Shown here piece by piece: positions 29,383 through 36,492 of a stretch of DNA of 64,000 bases (the stretch's first letter is position 1; each line of letters opens with the position of its first letter). Location: assembly GCF_014201885.1 (NCBI RefSeq), contig NZ_JACHFN010000004.1, positions 229,686-293,685 on the forward strand, written 5' to 3'. Source of the DNA: Deinococcus budaensis. GTDB lineage: Bacteria > Deinococcota > Deinococci > Deinococcales > Deinococcaceae. Position numbers and translations under genes: made by a program. The notes under the pieces were generated by a model. The model made no database searches, was not told the origin of the DNA, and worked only from the letters and a program-made list of their open reading frames with translations.

Positions 29383-30236
29383 TTCACCACCAGCCCCGTC
29401 TGGCCGGTGAAGAACTTGCCCTTGGCGTACTGAAGCGCGATCAGCACCTGGTACTGCCCCGGTGCCAGGGCCGCGCCCGCGTTGCCGCTGAAGGTCCGGG
29501 TGTAGCCGGGCAGCGCGACGCTCTCGTCGATGGGCAGGGTGGCGACCGTCTTGCCCTGGCTGTCCACCACCTGCGCCCGTCCCGCCGCGCGCACCAGGCT
29601 GCTGCCGGTGTTTTTCACGCTGGCGCTCACGCTGAGCTGCCCGGCGGCGTAGCTCGCCCCCACCCCGCTGAGCTGGGCGGTCAGGCTGGGCGTGCCCACC
29701 TGCACGTAGATGATCTGGCCCACGTCGATGGCGTAGTTGATGGACACGCCGTTGTCGCCCTTCAGGCCCGCGCCGTAGGGCGCGTCGCTGCGGAAAAACA
29801 GCACCCCCCAGTACAGCCCCGGCGGGGTGCCGGGCGGCACCTGCACGGTGTAGCGCACCTGCTGCTTTTGCCCCGGCGCCAGCGTGAACTGCGCGGGCGT
29901 GAACTGGAGCCAGCGCGCCAGGCTGTTCTTGCTGCTGCCGGGCGACAGGAACTGGGCCTGACCGCTGGGCGGCAGCACAAAGTCGCGCAGGTAGGGTTGA
30001 ACCACCATCGCCGCCTCGCCCGAGCGGGCCGGGTTCTGCACGGTCACGGCGTGGTTGATGGTGGCGCCGGGTTGCGCCGCGAGTTCGACCCGCGACACGT
30101 CCACGCTGACGCCCGAGGCGGCGTGGGCCACTCCGGGCATGCCCAGCGCGAGGGTCAGCAGCACGCCCCGGGCCACCCGGGCCGGGGTCAGCGAGGAAAG
30201 CAGGTGGGAGCGGAGAAAGCGGGGGGCGTGCAGCAT
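29379..30236 (-). CDS. PapD-like / DUF916-like periplasmic chaperone
   Basis: A 285-residue exported protein. A long signal peptide ends at GVAHA|ASG (about residue 39). The mature part starts with a strand VSVDVSRVELAAQPGATINH, then FLSPGSSKNSLARWLQFTPAQFTLAPGQKQQVRYTVQVP, the two-sheet pattern of pilus chaperones and of DUF916 cell-surface proteins, then PPGLYWGVLFFRS. A second Ig-like domain follows (YQVLIALQYAKGKFF). The start at 30236 follows GGAGG. It is coupled to the next gene by ATGA overlap. A chaperone role for secreted beta subunits is inferred from fold and context. Confidence 0.8.
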   Translation of the reverse strand: MLHAPRFLRSHLLSSLTPARVARGVLLTLALGMPGVAHAASGVSVDVSRVELAAQPGATINHAVTVQNPARSGEAAMVVQPYLRDFVLPPSGQAQFLSPGSSKNSLARWLQFTPAQFTLAPGQKQQVRYTVQVPPGTPPGLYWGVLFFRSDAPYGAGLKGDNGVSINYAIDVGQIIYVQVGTPSLTAQLSGVGASYAAGQLSVSASVKNTGSSLVRAAGRAQVVDSQGKTVATLPIDESVALPGYTRTFSGNAGAALAPGQYQVLIALQYAKGKFFTGQTGLVVK

Positions 30237-30520
30237 GGGATGTCCTCCGGAGAAGCAGCCAGCGAAGAGAACGGAGGGCCGGGGCGTGCGGACAGAAACG
30301 GGAGTTTCCGGTGTTGTGGCGGGGCGCGGCAAAGGGACCAGCTCGGAAATGGGGGAACAGCAGCAAAAGGCCAGCAAGAAAGGCTAAGGGGGAACGCGGC
30401 ACGCCCCGCGACGCGTTCCCGGGATTTACGCGACTGTCTCCGCTGCGGGGAAGCGGGGAGGGGGGCCGGAGGGCCGGGGGCGCGCGCCTCGGCACAGCCC
30501 CGCCCCCCCGGCCAGGGCAC
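30237..30520. other. Spacer between secreted protein and chaperone genes
   Basis: 284 bases without a gene. Two inverted repeats suggest attenuation of the minus-strand transcript: GGCCGGGGG (30472-30480) with CCCCCGGCC (30505-30513), and the 9-base perfect stem at 30390-30420. About 150 bases remain before the chaperone start for an internal promoter; I see no clear one. Confidence 0.45.
30390..30420 (-). terminator. Hairpin after secreted-protein gene, possible attenuator
   Basis: GGGAACGCG (30390-30398) and CGCGTTCCC (30412-30420) form a perfect stem with 13-base loop. Read on the minus strand it is followed by CTTAGCCTTTCTT, moderately U-rich. It could end most transcripts after the abundant secreted protein. 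Confidence 0.5.
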
Positions 30521-31441
30521 TCAGAACTGGCCGACCAGCTCGAACTTGACCTGTGCCCTCTTGACCCCGGCGGTCTCGTTGCCGTCAAAGACCAGCGCCT
30601 CGACGATGTAGTCGTCCAGCCAGCCGCCCGTGGTGGTCTTGGCGGCCGACCCCATCGCAAAGGCGTTGTCGAAGGTCAGGGTGGTTTTGGCGCCGGTGGC
30701 GGCGTTGTACAGCACCTCGACCTTCTTGGGGTTGGCGGTGTTGCTGGCGAGGCCGGTCTGCGCCACGCGGTCCCCCACGATCAGGGTGGGAAAGCCGGGG
30801 GTGATGGCCGCGTTGCCCTGGCCCTGAAGCGAGACGTTGAAGGTCCAGCCCTTGGGCGAGTTGGTGAACTTCTCGACGACCTTGCGGTTGAAGCAGACGA
30901 TCGGGCCTTTCCACGAGACCTTGCTCATGTCGCGGCTGTCGTACTCGATGCCGGGGTAGCGCTTGACCGGCACCAGCTTGTTGTAGAGGCCGCTGCCGAA
31001 GCTCGTGTCGAACTTGAGGTCTCCGGCAAAGGAGTACTTGTTGTCGGCGCGGTCCACGCCGTCGCCGGTCCACCAGCTGCCGCCCGCCCGCAGCAGGCCC
31101 AGCAGGTCGTAGGTGTTGTCGCGCCCGGTGGTCACGTCGTGCTCGCCCGCGCGGTAGCAGTCGCAGTCGTTGCCCCGGTCGTCGAGCTTGGCGAGGTCCA
31201 CGTTCCAGCTCGTCTCGTGCAGGTGCATCGCCACGATGGCCGGGATCGAGACGGTGATGTCCTCGGTCAGCGTGCTGCTGAGCGCACCCTTGTAGTCCGG
31301 GGCCTTTTCGGCGATGTTGACCCGGTCGCCCGTCGTGGTCATGGCCGTGCACTCGGGGGCCGTGCAGCTGCCCCCCTGCGCCGTCTGGGCACCCGCCTGA
31401 GAAGCCAGCAGCAGCGCACCGATAATCCAGAAGTGTTTCAT
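30521..31441 (-). CDS. Secreted protein of unknown function, candidate surface subunit
   Basis: A 306-residue protein with a signal peptide cleaved after about residue 19 (LLASQAGAQ). Five cysteines are visible in two pairs and one single (SCTAPEC, CDCYRAGEHD, IVCFNRK). The rest is rich in threonine, glycine and short strands, ending VKRAQVKFELVGQF, an alternating hydrophobic terminal strand like those of beta-sandwich subunits. It does not resemble type IV pilin. It has AGGAAGGAGAGGGAC before the ATG, a very strong ribosome-binding site, suggesting high expression. As first gene upstream of a chaperone and a barrel it is the likely cargo, by inference. No known family recognised. Confidence 0.75.
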   Translation of the reverse strand: MKHFWIIGALLLASQAGAQTAQGGSCTAPECTAMTTTGDRVNIAEKAPDYKGALSSTLTEDITVSIPAIVAMHLHETSWNVDLAKLDDRGNDCDCYRAGEHDVTTGRDNTYDLLGLLRAGGSWWTGDGVDRADNKYSFAGDLKFDTSFGSGLYNKLVPVKRYPGIEYDSRDMSKVSWKGPIVCFNRKVVEKFTNSPKGWTFNVSLQGQGNAAITPGFPTLIVGDRVAQTGLASNTANPKKVEVLYNAATGAKTTLTFDNAFAMGSAAKTTTGGWLDDYIVEALVFDGNETAGVKRAQVKFELVGQF

Positions 31442-32099
31442 GTCCCTCTCCTTCCTGCCTGAATGCGGGGCTTTGGGCCAGGCAGCGGAGCGAGATGCCC
31501 CGTTGCTGGCGTGAGAGTAATAAAGGTCACGTTAATCCCAGGCTAATTCGGGGCTGATCACGTTAAAGCTCTGCACACGCCGCTCTCAGCTGGCGCGATG
31601 GGCGTCCGTATCTACCGAGCTGCCCGCACTTCTTCAAATTAAGGACCGTGAAGCCTGACCGAAATCTCTGGGGGGAAAGTCGTCTCTGAGGCAGGCTGGC
31701 CGCTTGGGCACGCCACCACTGGGGGTATGGGGCGGGGGGACCCAGCCGACTTTTCCCGTTCCAGACCCTTTTTTCGCGTCTGTCATGCCCAGATGAGACC
31801 GGCGAGGCGACGAGGAATGATCGTTACAGAGCACACATCCCACGCTCAGAGCGTTAAACTGTGGTCACCACCCTACCCACCGCACTCGCCTCCCCGGAAA
31901 GGGGGAAAGGAGCAACGAGGACGCTGCTCGACCGCGCCGCCGCATGAGAAGATGCAGCTCCAGGGCGAAATCGGCCTCACCTGTCCCAGACTCTTGCTAG
32001 GCTTCTCATCTCAAGGCGTGGCGCGAGGACCCAAGGGAGAGACGGGCTTTCTCACCGCCGCAGACTCTGGACCCTATTCCCGACGGGAGGAGATCACCC
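31442..32099. other. Divergent regulatory region, 658 bases, no gene seen
   Basis: Lower GC than the surroundings. Near the secreted-protein start it has two direct repeats TCACGTTAA (31527-31535 and 31558-31566) 31 bp apart, about three helical turns, and a related CGTTAA at 31851-31856. Short open frames here (for example 31634-31843 minus) lack ribosome-binding sites and protein-like composition. The last part contains the GGGAGGAG ribosome-binding site (32085-32092) of the SARP-like gene. Confidence 0.5.
31527..31566. repeat. Direct repeats TCACGTTAA, candidate operator
   Basis: Two exact copies start 31 bp apart, about 90-125 bases upstream of the secreted-protein ATG. Direct repeats of this kind suit SARP-type activators, which bind heptamer repeats, and one is encoded next door, but the link is inference. 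Confidence 0.4.
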
Positions 32100-34424
32100 A
32101 TCCTCACACTGCACCTGCTGGGACACGTTCACCTGAGCCGCGCCCAGGGCCACGGGGAAGAGGCCCTGAACCTGTCCAGCAAGGCGACGGCGCTGCTGAG
32201 TTACCTGGCGCTGGAGGGCCGGGCGCACCACCGCGAGCACCTGGCCGGGCTGCTGTGGGACACGCCGGATACCCTGCGGAACCTGCGGGTGGAACTCACG
32301 CGGCTCAAGGAAGCGGGGCTGCGGCTTTTTCCGGACCGCCAGCCTATGCTCAGCCTGCGCTGCGAGACCGACCTGGACCGCTGGCGCCGGGAGCCGGAGC
32401 CGCAGCAGGAGCGCGATCTGCTGGCCTGGCTGGCGCCGCTGCGGGGTCCGGCGCTCAGCGGCCTGGAGGACCTGGGGTCGGCGGCGTTCCGGGGCTGGGT
32501 GGACCAGCGCCGCAGCGTGATCCACGATCAGGTGGAGGAGCGGCTGAGCAGCGCCCACGCCCGCTTCGGGCGCCTGGGCCAGCCCGGCGCGGCGGAATTG
32601 ATTCGCGCCCGCGCCGAGCGGCTGGGGCTGGAACTGAGGGCCCACCCGCCCGCGCCCCCCAGCAGCGAGCTGAGCTTCGAGTGGCCCGAGCAGGAGCGGG
32701 CGCTGCGGGAGGTGATGGAGCGCGCCGCGCGCACGCCCCAGCTCGCGCTGCTTCAGGGCCACGGCGGCACCCGCCGAAGCCTGCTGGGGCGGCTGGTGCA
32801 GGGGACCCCCTGGTACGCGGTGCAGGTCCAGTGTTCCTCGCAGGCGCTGCTGCTCTCGGCGCTGGCCCAGCAGCTCACGCGCGCCCTGCCCCCCGAGCAG
32901 CGCCCGCCGCCGACCTTCCTGCTCGCGGCCGATCCCGACGCGGCCCTGATTCAGGTCGCCGCGCTGATGACCCAGGCCGGAGTACCGCTGCTGATCGCCC
33001 TGCACAACGTGGACGAGGTGCCCGCCTGGCTGCGTCACCTGCTGCTGTTCTGGCTCGACCTGCCGCTGCCGCTCGCGCTGGTGCTGACGACCACCTCGGC
33101 CCGGGGGCTGGCCGAGCTGCGGCTGGCGCTGGGGCAGGTCAGCGCCCGGCGGCTGCACTGCGTGACGCTCCCGCCGCTGGGGGTGGCGCAGGTCATGCGG
33201 GGGCTGGCGGCCCGGGAAGCGGCGCCTTCCCCCACGGCGGCCCCCCCGGAGACGGCGCAGGCCGCCGCAGGCCGCCCGGCCGCGAGCAGCAGTGCCCGCC
33301 GCGCCCACGCCACGCGCCTGGTGCAACTCTCCGAGGGCCTGCCGCTGTACGTGAACGCGCTGGCGCAGAACGCGCGGGCACAGGGGGAAACGCCAGGGGA
33401 GGCGCTGGGCGCGCGGCTTCCGGCGGCCGTACGCGACCTGCTGCTCGCGGACCTGGCGCGCCTGCCTTCCGCAGCGCGGGGGGGGCTGGCGCGGCTGGCC
33501 CAGGTGTATGGCCGCTTCGACCCCGCGCTGGCCGCCGCGCTGCTGGGCGAGGCGGCCCCGGAGGTGCTGCGGGTGGGCACTCAGGCGGGGCTGCTGGCGG
33601 CGGCCAGCGCCCGCGAACAGCTGAGTCTGCCCGAGCTGGACAGCCGCAGCGACGACGCCGAGACGGGCCTGACCTTTGCCAGCGAGATCACCCGCAGCGC
33701 CCTGGCCGGAACCCTCCCGGCCGCCGAACGTCACGCGCTGCGCGCGGCGCTGGCGGGCCTGCTGGTCCAGACCGACCCCGCCCGGAGCCTGCTGTACGCC
33801 ACCCGCGCCCAGCGGCCCGACCTCGCGGCGGCGGCCCGCGCCGCGCTGCCCGCCCTGCCCGCCCCCCGCTGCCTGGGCACGGCTGCGCCCGCCGACGAGC
33901 CGCCCACTACCGCGCACCCCCGGCGCGAGGCGTTCACGCCGGGCGGCTACCGGGTGACGCTGGAATGCGGCTTCCTGCATGTGCTGCGCCGGGGGCATCC
34001 CGGGCCACCACCGCTGCTCACGCTGACGCTGCCGGGCGCGGGCGGTGGCGGGGCCTGGACCCTGGTCGCCCGGCTGGACGTGCCCGAGCAGGCCCGCCGG
34101 GACGGCGAGGCCTTTCCCCCGCCCTTTGCGCTGGGGGTGCGCTGCGGGCCGGGACCCCGCACGGTCTACGCCAGCAGGCCGCTGCCCGACCACCACGAGG
34201 CCGACCACCACGAGGACGGCGCCGAGCACATCTTCGGCGGCGTGCTGCCGCTGGGCCAGTGGTTCCGGCTGTGCTCACCGCGCCGCGCGGGCCGGGCGGA
34301 GGGCGGCGGCGCGGGCGCTCCCGAACTCAGCGTGCGGGCGCTCGACGCGGCCCTGACCGTCGGCGCGCTGGAGTGGGAAGGCGGCAGCCTGCGCGGCCTG
34401 TGCGGCGACCTGCGCGAGCGCTAG
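32100..34424 (+). CDS. SARP-like transcriptional regulator with degenerate ATPase domain and ATC start
   Basis: About 774 residues. Residues 1-70 read as an OmpR-like winged helix of the SARP type (LSSKATALLSYLALEGRAHH, then LLWDTPDTLRNLRVELTRLK), followed by the helical BTAD region to about 180. An AAA/STAND-like domain begins near LALLQGHGGTRRSLLGRL, where the Walker A lysine and preceding glycine are replaced (GTRRS); the Walker B position is LLIALHNVDEV. The C-terminus is a beta-rich domain unlike TPR. No ATG, GTG or TTG exists in frame between the TAG at 31998 and the GTG at 32289, yet GGGAGGAG lies 7 bases before ATC at 32100 and coding similarity starts there. Starting at 32289 would delete the DNA-binding domain. 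Either ATC initiates or the base is an error. Confidence 0.75.
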   Translation: MLTLHLLGHVHLSRAQGHGEEALNLSSKATALLSYLALEGRAHHREHLAGLLWDTPDTLRNLRVELTRLKEAGLRLFPDRQPMLSLRCETDLDRWRREPEPQQERDLLAWLAPLRGPALSGLEDLGSAAFRGWVDQRRSVIHDQVEERLSSAHARFGRLGQPGAAELIRARAERLGLELRAHPPAPPSSELSFEWPEQERALREVMERAARTPQLALLQGHGGTRRSLLGRLVQGTPWYAVQVQCSSQALLLSALAQQLTRALPPEQRPPPTFLLAADPDAALIQVAALMTQAGVPLLIALHNVDEVPAWLRHLLLFWLDLPLPLALVLTTTSARGLAELRLALGQVSARRLHCVTLPPLGVAQVMRGLAAREAAPSPTAAPPETAQAAAGRPAASSSARRAHATRLVQLSEGLPLYVNALAQNARAQGETPGEALGARLPAAVRDLLLADLARLPSAARGGLARLAQVYGRFDPALAAALLGEAAPEVLRVGTQAGLLAAASAREQLSLPELDSRSDDAETGLTFASEITRSALAGTLPAAERHALRAALAGLLVQTDPARSLLYATRAQRPDLAAAARAALPALPAPRCLGTAAPADEPPTTAHPRREAFTPGGYRVTLECGFLHVLRRGHPGPPPLLTLTLPGAGGGGAWTLVARLDVPEQARRDGEAFPPPFALGVRCGPGPRTVYASRPLPDHHEADHHEDGAEHIFGGVLPLGQWFRLCSPRRAGRAEGGGAGAPELSVRALDAALTVGALEWEGGSLRGLCGDLRER

Positions 34425-34462
34425 CTTCCCCCATCCGCGCGGACGCAGAGGAGGAGGGGCGG

Positions 34463-34496
34463 CGGCGCCGGGGAAGCTCTCTCGCCCCCGGCGCCG
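34463..34496. terminator. Strong hairpin between convergent genes
   Basis: Eleven-base perfect stem CGGCGCCGGGG (34463-34473) / CCCCGGCGCCG (34486-34496), 12-base loop, between the convergent regulator and VOC genes. Likely bidirectional terminator despite lacking a U tract. Confidence 0.6.
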
Positions 34497-34563
34497 TGTC
34501 CAAACGCGCCCCGTCCAGGCCTGGCCGCCCCACCCCAGAGCCTGTACCCCAGGGCCTGCGCCC

Positions 34564-35403
34564 TCAGCGCGGCGGCAGGAACTCGAAGACGTGGCCCTCG
34601 GGGTCGCGCACCGCCAGGCGGCCTTCCTCCAGCAGGTGGGGCAGGCCCTCGGCCTCCACGCGGGCGCGCACCTGCTCGACCTGGGCGTAGAATTGCACGT
34701 GGGCGTGGTCGCCGCCCAACATGTCGGCCAGGCCCACCTGGGGGTCCCAGGCGTACAGCCAGCGCCGGGGCGTGCCGTTGCCGTCCAGCTCGGGGGCAGG
34801 ACCCAGCGTGAACTGGGCAAAGTCGCGGTCAGGCTGCTCCTTGGCGAGGGCAAAGCCGTAGGCGCGGGGCAGGCGCTCCTTCATCGCCGGGTAGTCCCCG
34901 AAGGCGAGCGCCACCTCACGCAGCCCCAGCACCGGCAGGGCCTGTTCGGGCCGCCCGGTTTCCTCCGGCGGATAGGTCGGCTGGCGCTCGTCGTCCAGAT
35001 CCACCCCGCGCAGCTCCAGCCCGTGCCCGAAGGGGTCGAAGAAGTACACGGTGGGATCGGGGCGCTCGGGAGTGCCCAGGTCGATCTCCTGCCAGGGCAG
35101 GCCGTGCGCGTCCAGCAGCGCCTTGCAGCGCTCCAGGTCCGAAGGGTGAATCTGCCAGGCGTAGTGCAGGTGCGAGGCGCCGCGCGCGCGCAGCGGGGCC
35201 AGCCGGGGGTCGTTGGGCTGGCGGGTGACCGGCTTCCAGAGGGTCAGCGTCTGCGCGGCGTTCACCCCGAACCGGGCCACGCCCGCCGCCTCGTCGAGAT
35301 GCTGCACTTCCAGGCCCAGCACCTGGGTGTAGAAGCGCACGCCGCGCGGCAGGTGGTTGACCTCCAGCGTCAGGCCCGCCAGATCGAGAATGGGAGAGGA
35401 CAT
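34564..35403 (-). CDS. VOC-family protein (two glyoxalase/dioxygenase domains)
   Basis: A 279-residue protein made of two vicinal-oxygen-chelate domains: one from LAGLTLEVNHLPRGVRFYTQ to DPFGHGLELRGVD, the second from LGLREVALAFGDYP to DPEGHVFEFLPP. Each ends in the G-H-x2-[LF]-E motif that supplies a metal-ligand glutamate. This pattern occurs in extradiol ring-cleaving dioxygenases and in glyoxalase-like proteins; the reaction cannot be fixed from sequence. It is transcribed divergently from tryptophan 2,3-dioxygenase 56 bases away, hinting at aromatic catabolism. Its ATG follows a TAGCCT box by six bases, so the mRNA is probably leaderless. Confidence 0.85.
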   Translation of the reverse strand: MSSPILDLAGLTLEVNHLPRGVRFYTQVLGLEVQHLDEAAGVARFGVNAAQTLTLWKPVTRQPNDPRLAPLRARGASHLHYAWQIHPSDLERCKALLDAHGLPWQEIDLGTPERPDPTVYFFDPFGHGLELRGVDLDDERQPTYPPEETGRPEQALPVLGLREVALAFGDYPAMKERLPRAYGFALAKEQPDRDFAQFTLGPAPELDGNGTPRRWLYAWDPQVGLADMLGGDHAHVQFYAQVEQVRARVEAEGLPHLLEEGRLAVRDPEGHVFEFLPPR

Positions 35404-35409
35404 ACGCGC

Positions 35410-35415
35410 AGGCTA
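35410..35415 (-). promoter_or_regulatory. -10 box TAGCCT, leaderless VOC transcript
   Basis: On the minus strand TAGCCT, six bases, then ATG at 35403. No ribosome-binding site fits. It is divergent from the similar box at 35448-35453. Confidence 0.6.
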
Positions 35416-35447
35416 CCCTGGCCCGGCAGCCCGGACCCCCGCAGGCG

Positions 35448-35453
35448 TAAGCT
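35448..35453 (+). promoter_or_regulatory. -10 box TAAGCT, leaderless tryptophan dioxygenase transcript
   Basis: TAAGCT, six bases (CCCGGT), then ATG at 35460. No ribosome-binding site fits. The two divergent -10 boxes lie only 32 bp apart. Confidence 0.65.
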
Positions 35454-35459
35454 CCCGGT

Positions 35460-36332
35460 ATGGCCGCAGGCAACGATCCGCGCAGCACGGCACCTGACCC
35501 TCCACCCGGCCCCGACGCCCCCGAGCGCGCCCGGCTGGATTTCGCCCGGCGCTCCAGCTACGGCGACTACCTGCGGCTGGGCACGCTGCTCGCGGCCCAC
35601 CAACCGCTGACGGCGGCGCACGACGAGCACCTCTTTATCACGGTGCATCACGTCTCCGAGCTGTGGCTGGACCTGATCGTGCGCGAGCTGAGAGCGGCGA
35701 TGGACCAGCTGGCCGGGGGCGTCACCGACGCGCCGCTCAAGGGCCTGACGCGGGTGGTGCGCGCCCAGGAGCAGCTCACGGCGGCCTGGGAGGTGCTCAA
35801 GACCATGACCCCGGCGGAGTACCTCCAGTTCCGGCACGCGTTCGGGGAGGCGTCGGGGTTCCAGTCGGCGGGCTACCGCATGGTCGAGGTGCTGCTGGGC
35901 AACCGCAACCCCACCCTGCTGCGGCCCTTCGAGCACCGCCCGGACCTGCACGGGCCTCTCCAGGCCGCCCTGCACGCCCCCAGCGTGTATGACCTGACGC
36001 TGCGGCTGCTGGCCGCGCGCGGGCTGCCCCTGCCGCCCGAGGTGCTGGAACGCGACCTCGCCGCGCCGCCCGCCGAGCACCCGGCGGTCCTGGCCGCCTG
36101 GCTGACGGTCTACCGCGACCCGCAGCGGCACTGGGACCTGTACGAGCTGGCCGAGAAGCTGCTGGACGTGGAGGACCATTTCCGGGCGTGGCGCTTCAAC
36201 CACCTCACCACCGTGGAGCGCACCATCGGGTTCCGGGCGGGCAGCGGCGGCACCAGCGGGGCAGGCTACCTGCGCCGGGCGCTGGACGCGGTGCTGTTTC
36301 CCGAACTGTGGCAGGTCCGCACCCAGCTGTAG
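35460..36332 (+). CDS. kynA: Tryptophan 2,3-dioxygenase
   Basis: A 290-residue haem enzyme that opens the indole ring of tryptophan to give N-formylkynurenine, the first step of the kynurenine route. Family signatures are SYGDYLRLGTLL, HDEHLFITVHHVSELWLDL (substrate-side histidine), GEASGFQSAGYRMVEVLLGN and FNHLTTVERTIGFRAGSGGTSG, where the histidine is the haem ligand and the GTSG loop binds substrate. Length and order match bacterial enzymes. Kynureninase and formamidase are not in the window. It lacks a Shine-Dalgarno sequence and appears leaderless. Confidence 0.94.
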   Translation: MAAGNDPRSTAPDPPPGPDAPERARLDFARRSSYGDYLRLGTLLAAHQPLTAAHDEHLFITVHHVSELWLDLIVRELRAAMDQLAGGVTDAPLKGLTRVVRAQEQLTAAWEVLKTMTPAEYLQFRHAFGEASGFQSAGYRMVEVLLGNRNPTLLRPFEHRPDLHGPLQAALHAPSVYDLTLRLLAARGLPLPPEVLERDLAAPPAEHPAVLAAWLTVYRDPQRHWDLYELAEKLLDVEDHFRAWRFNHLTTVERTIGFRAGSGGTSGAGYLRRALDAVLFPELWQVRTQL

Positions 36333-36492
36333 CGCGCCCCTCGCCCGGCCGGGAGCCAGGCGGGAGGCGTAAGGGGGCTGTGACACCCCTGCTCTTAGCT
36401 TGGGCGGCAGTGATGCCCCCCGGCCCCCCACCCCCTCCCCCCACCGCCCGTGTCGGCGCGGCCCTGACCGTCCCGCCCGGCACGCGGCGCCC

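Noticed and set aside
31634..31843. 69-codon minus-strand frame in the divergent region
   Set aside because: No ribosome-binding site, no known motif and atypical composition; more likely non-coding.
36400..36492. TTG start for the c-di-GMP protein
   Set aside because: The 31 added residues are proline/arginine-rich and unlike a folded N-terminus, and no ribosome-binding site precedes the TTG; kept only as an alternative.
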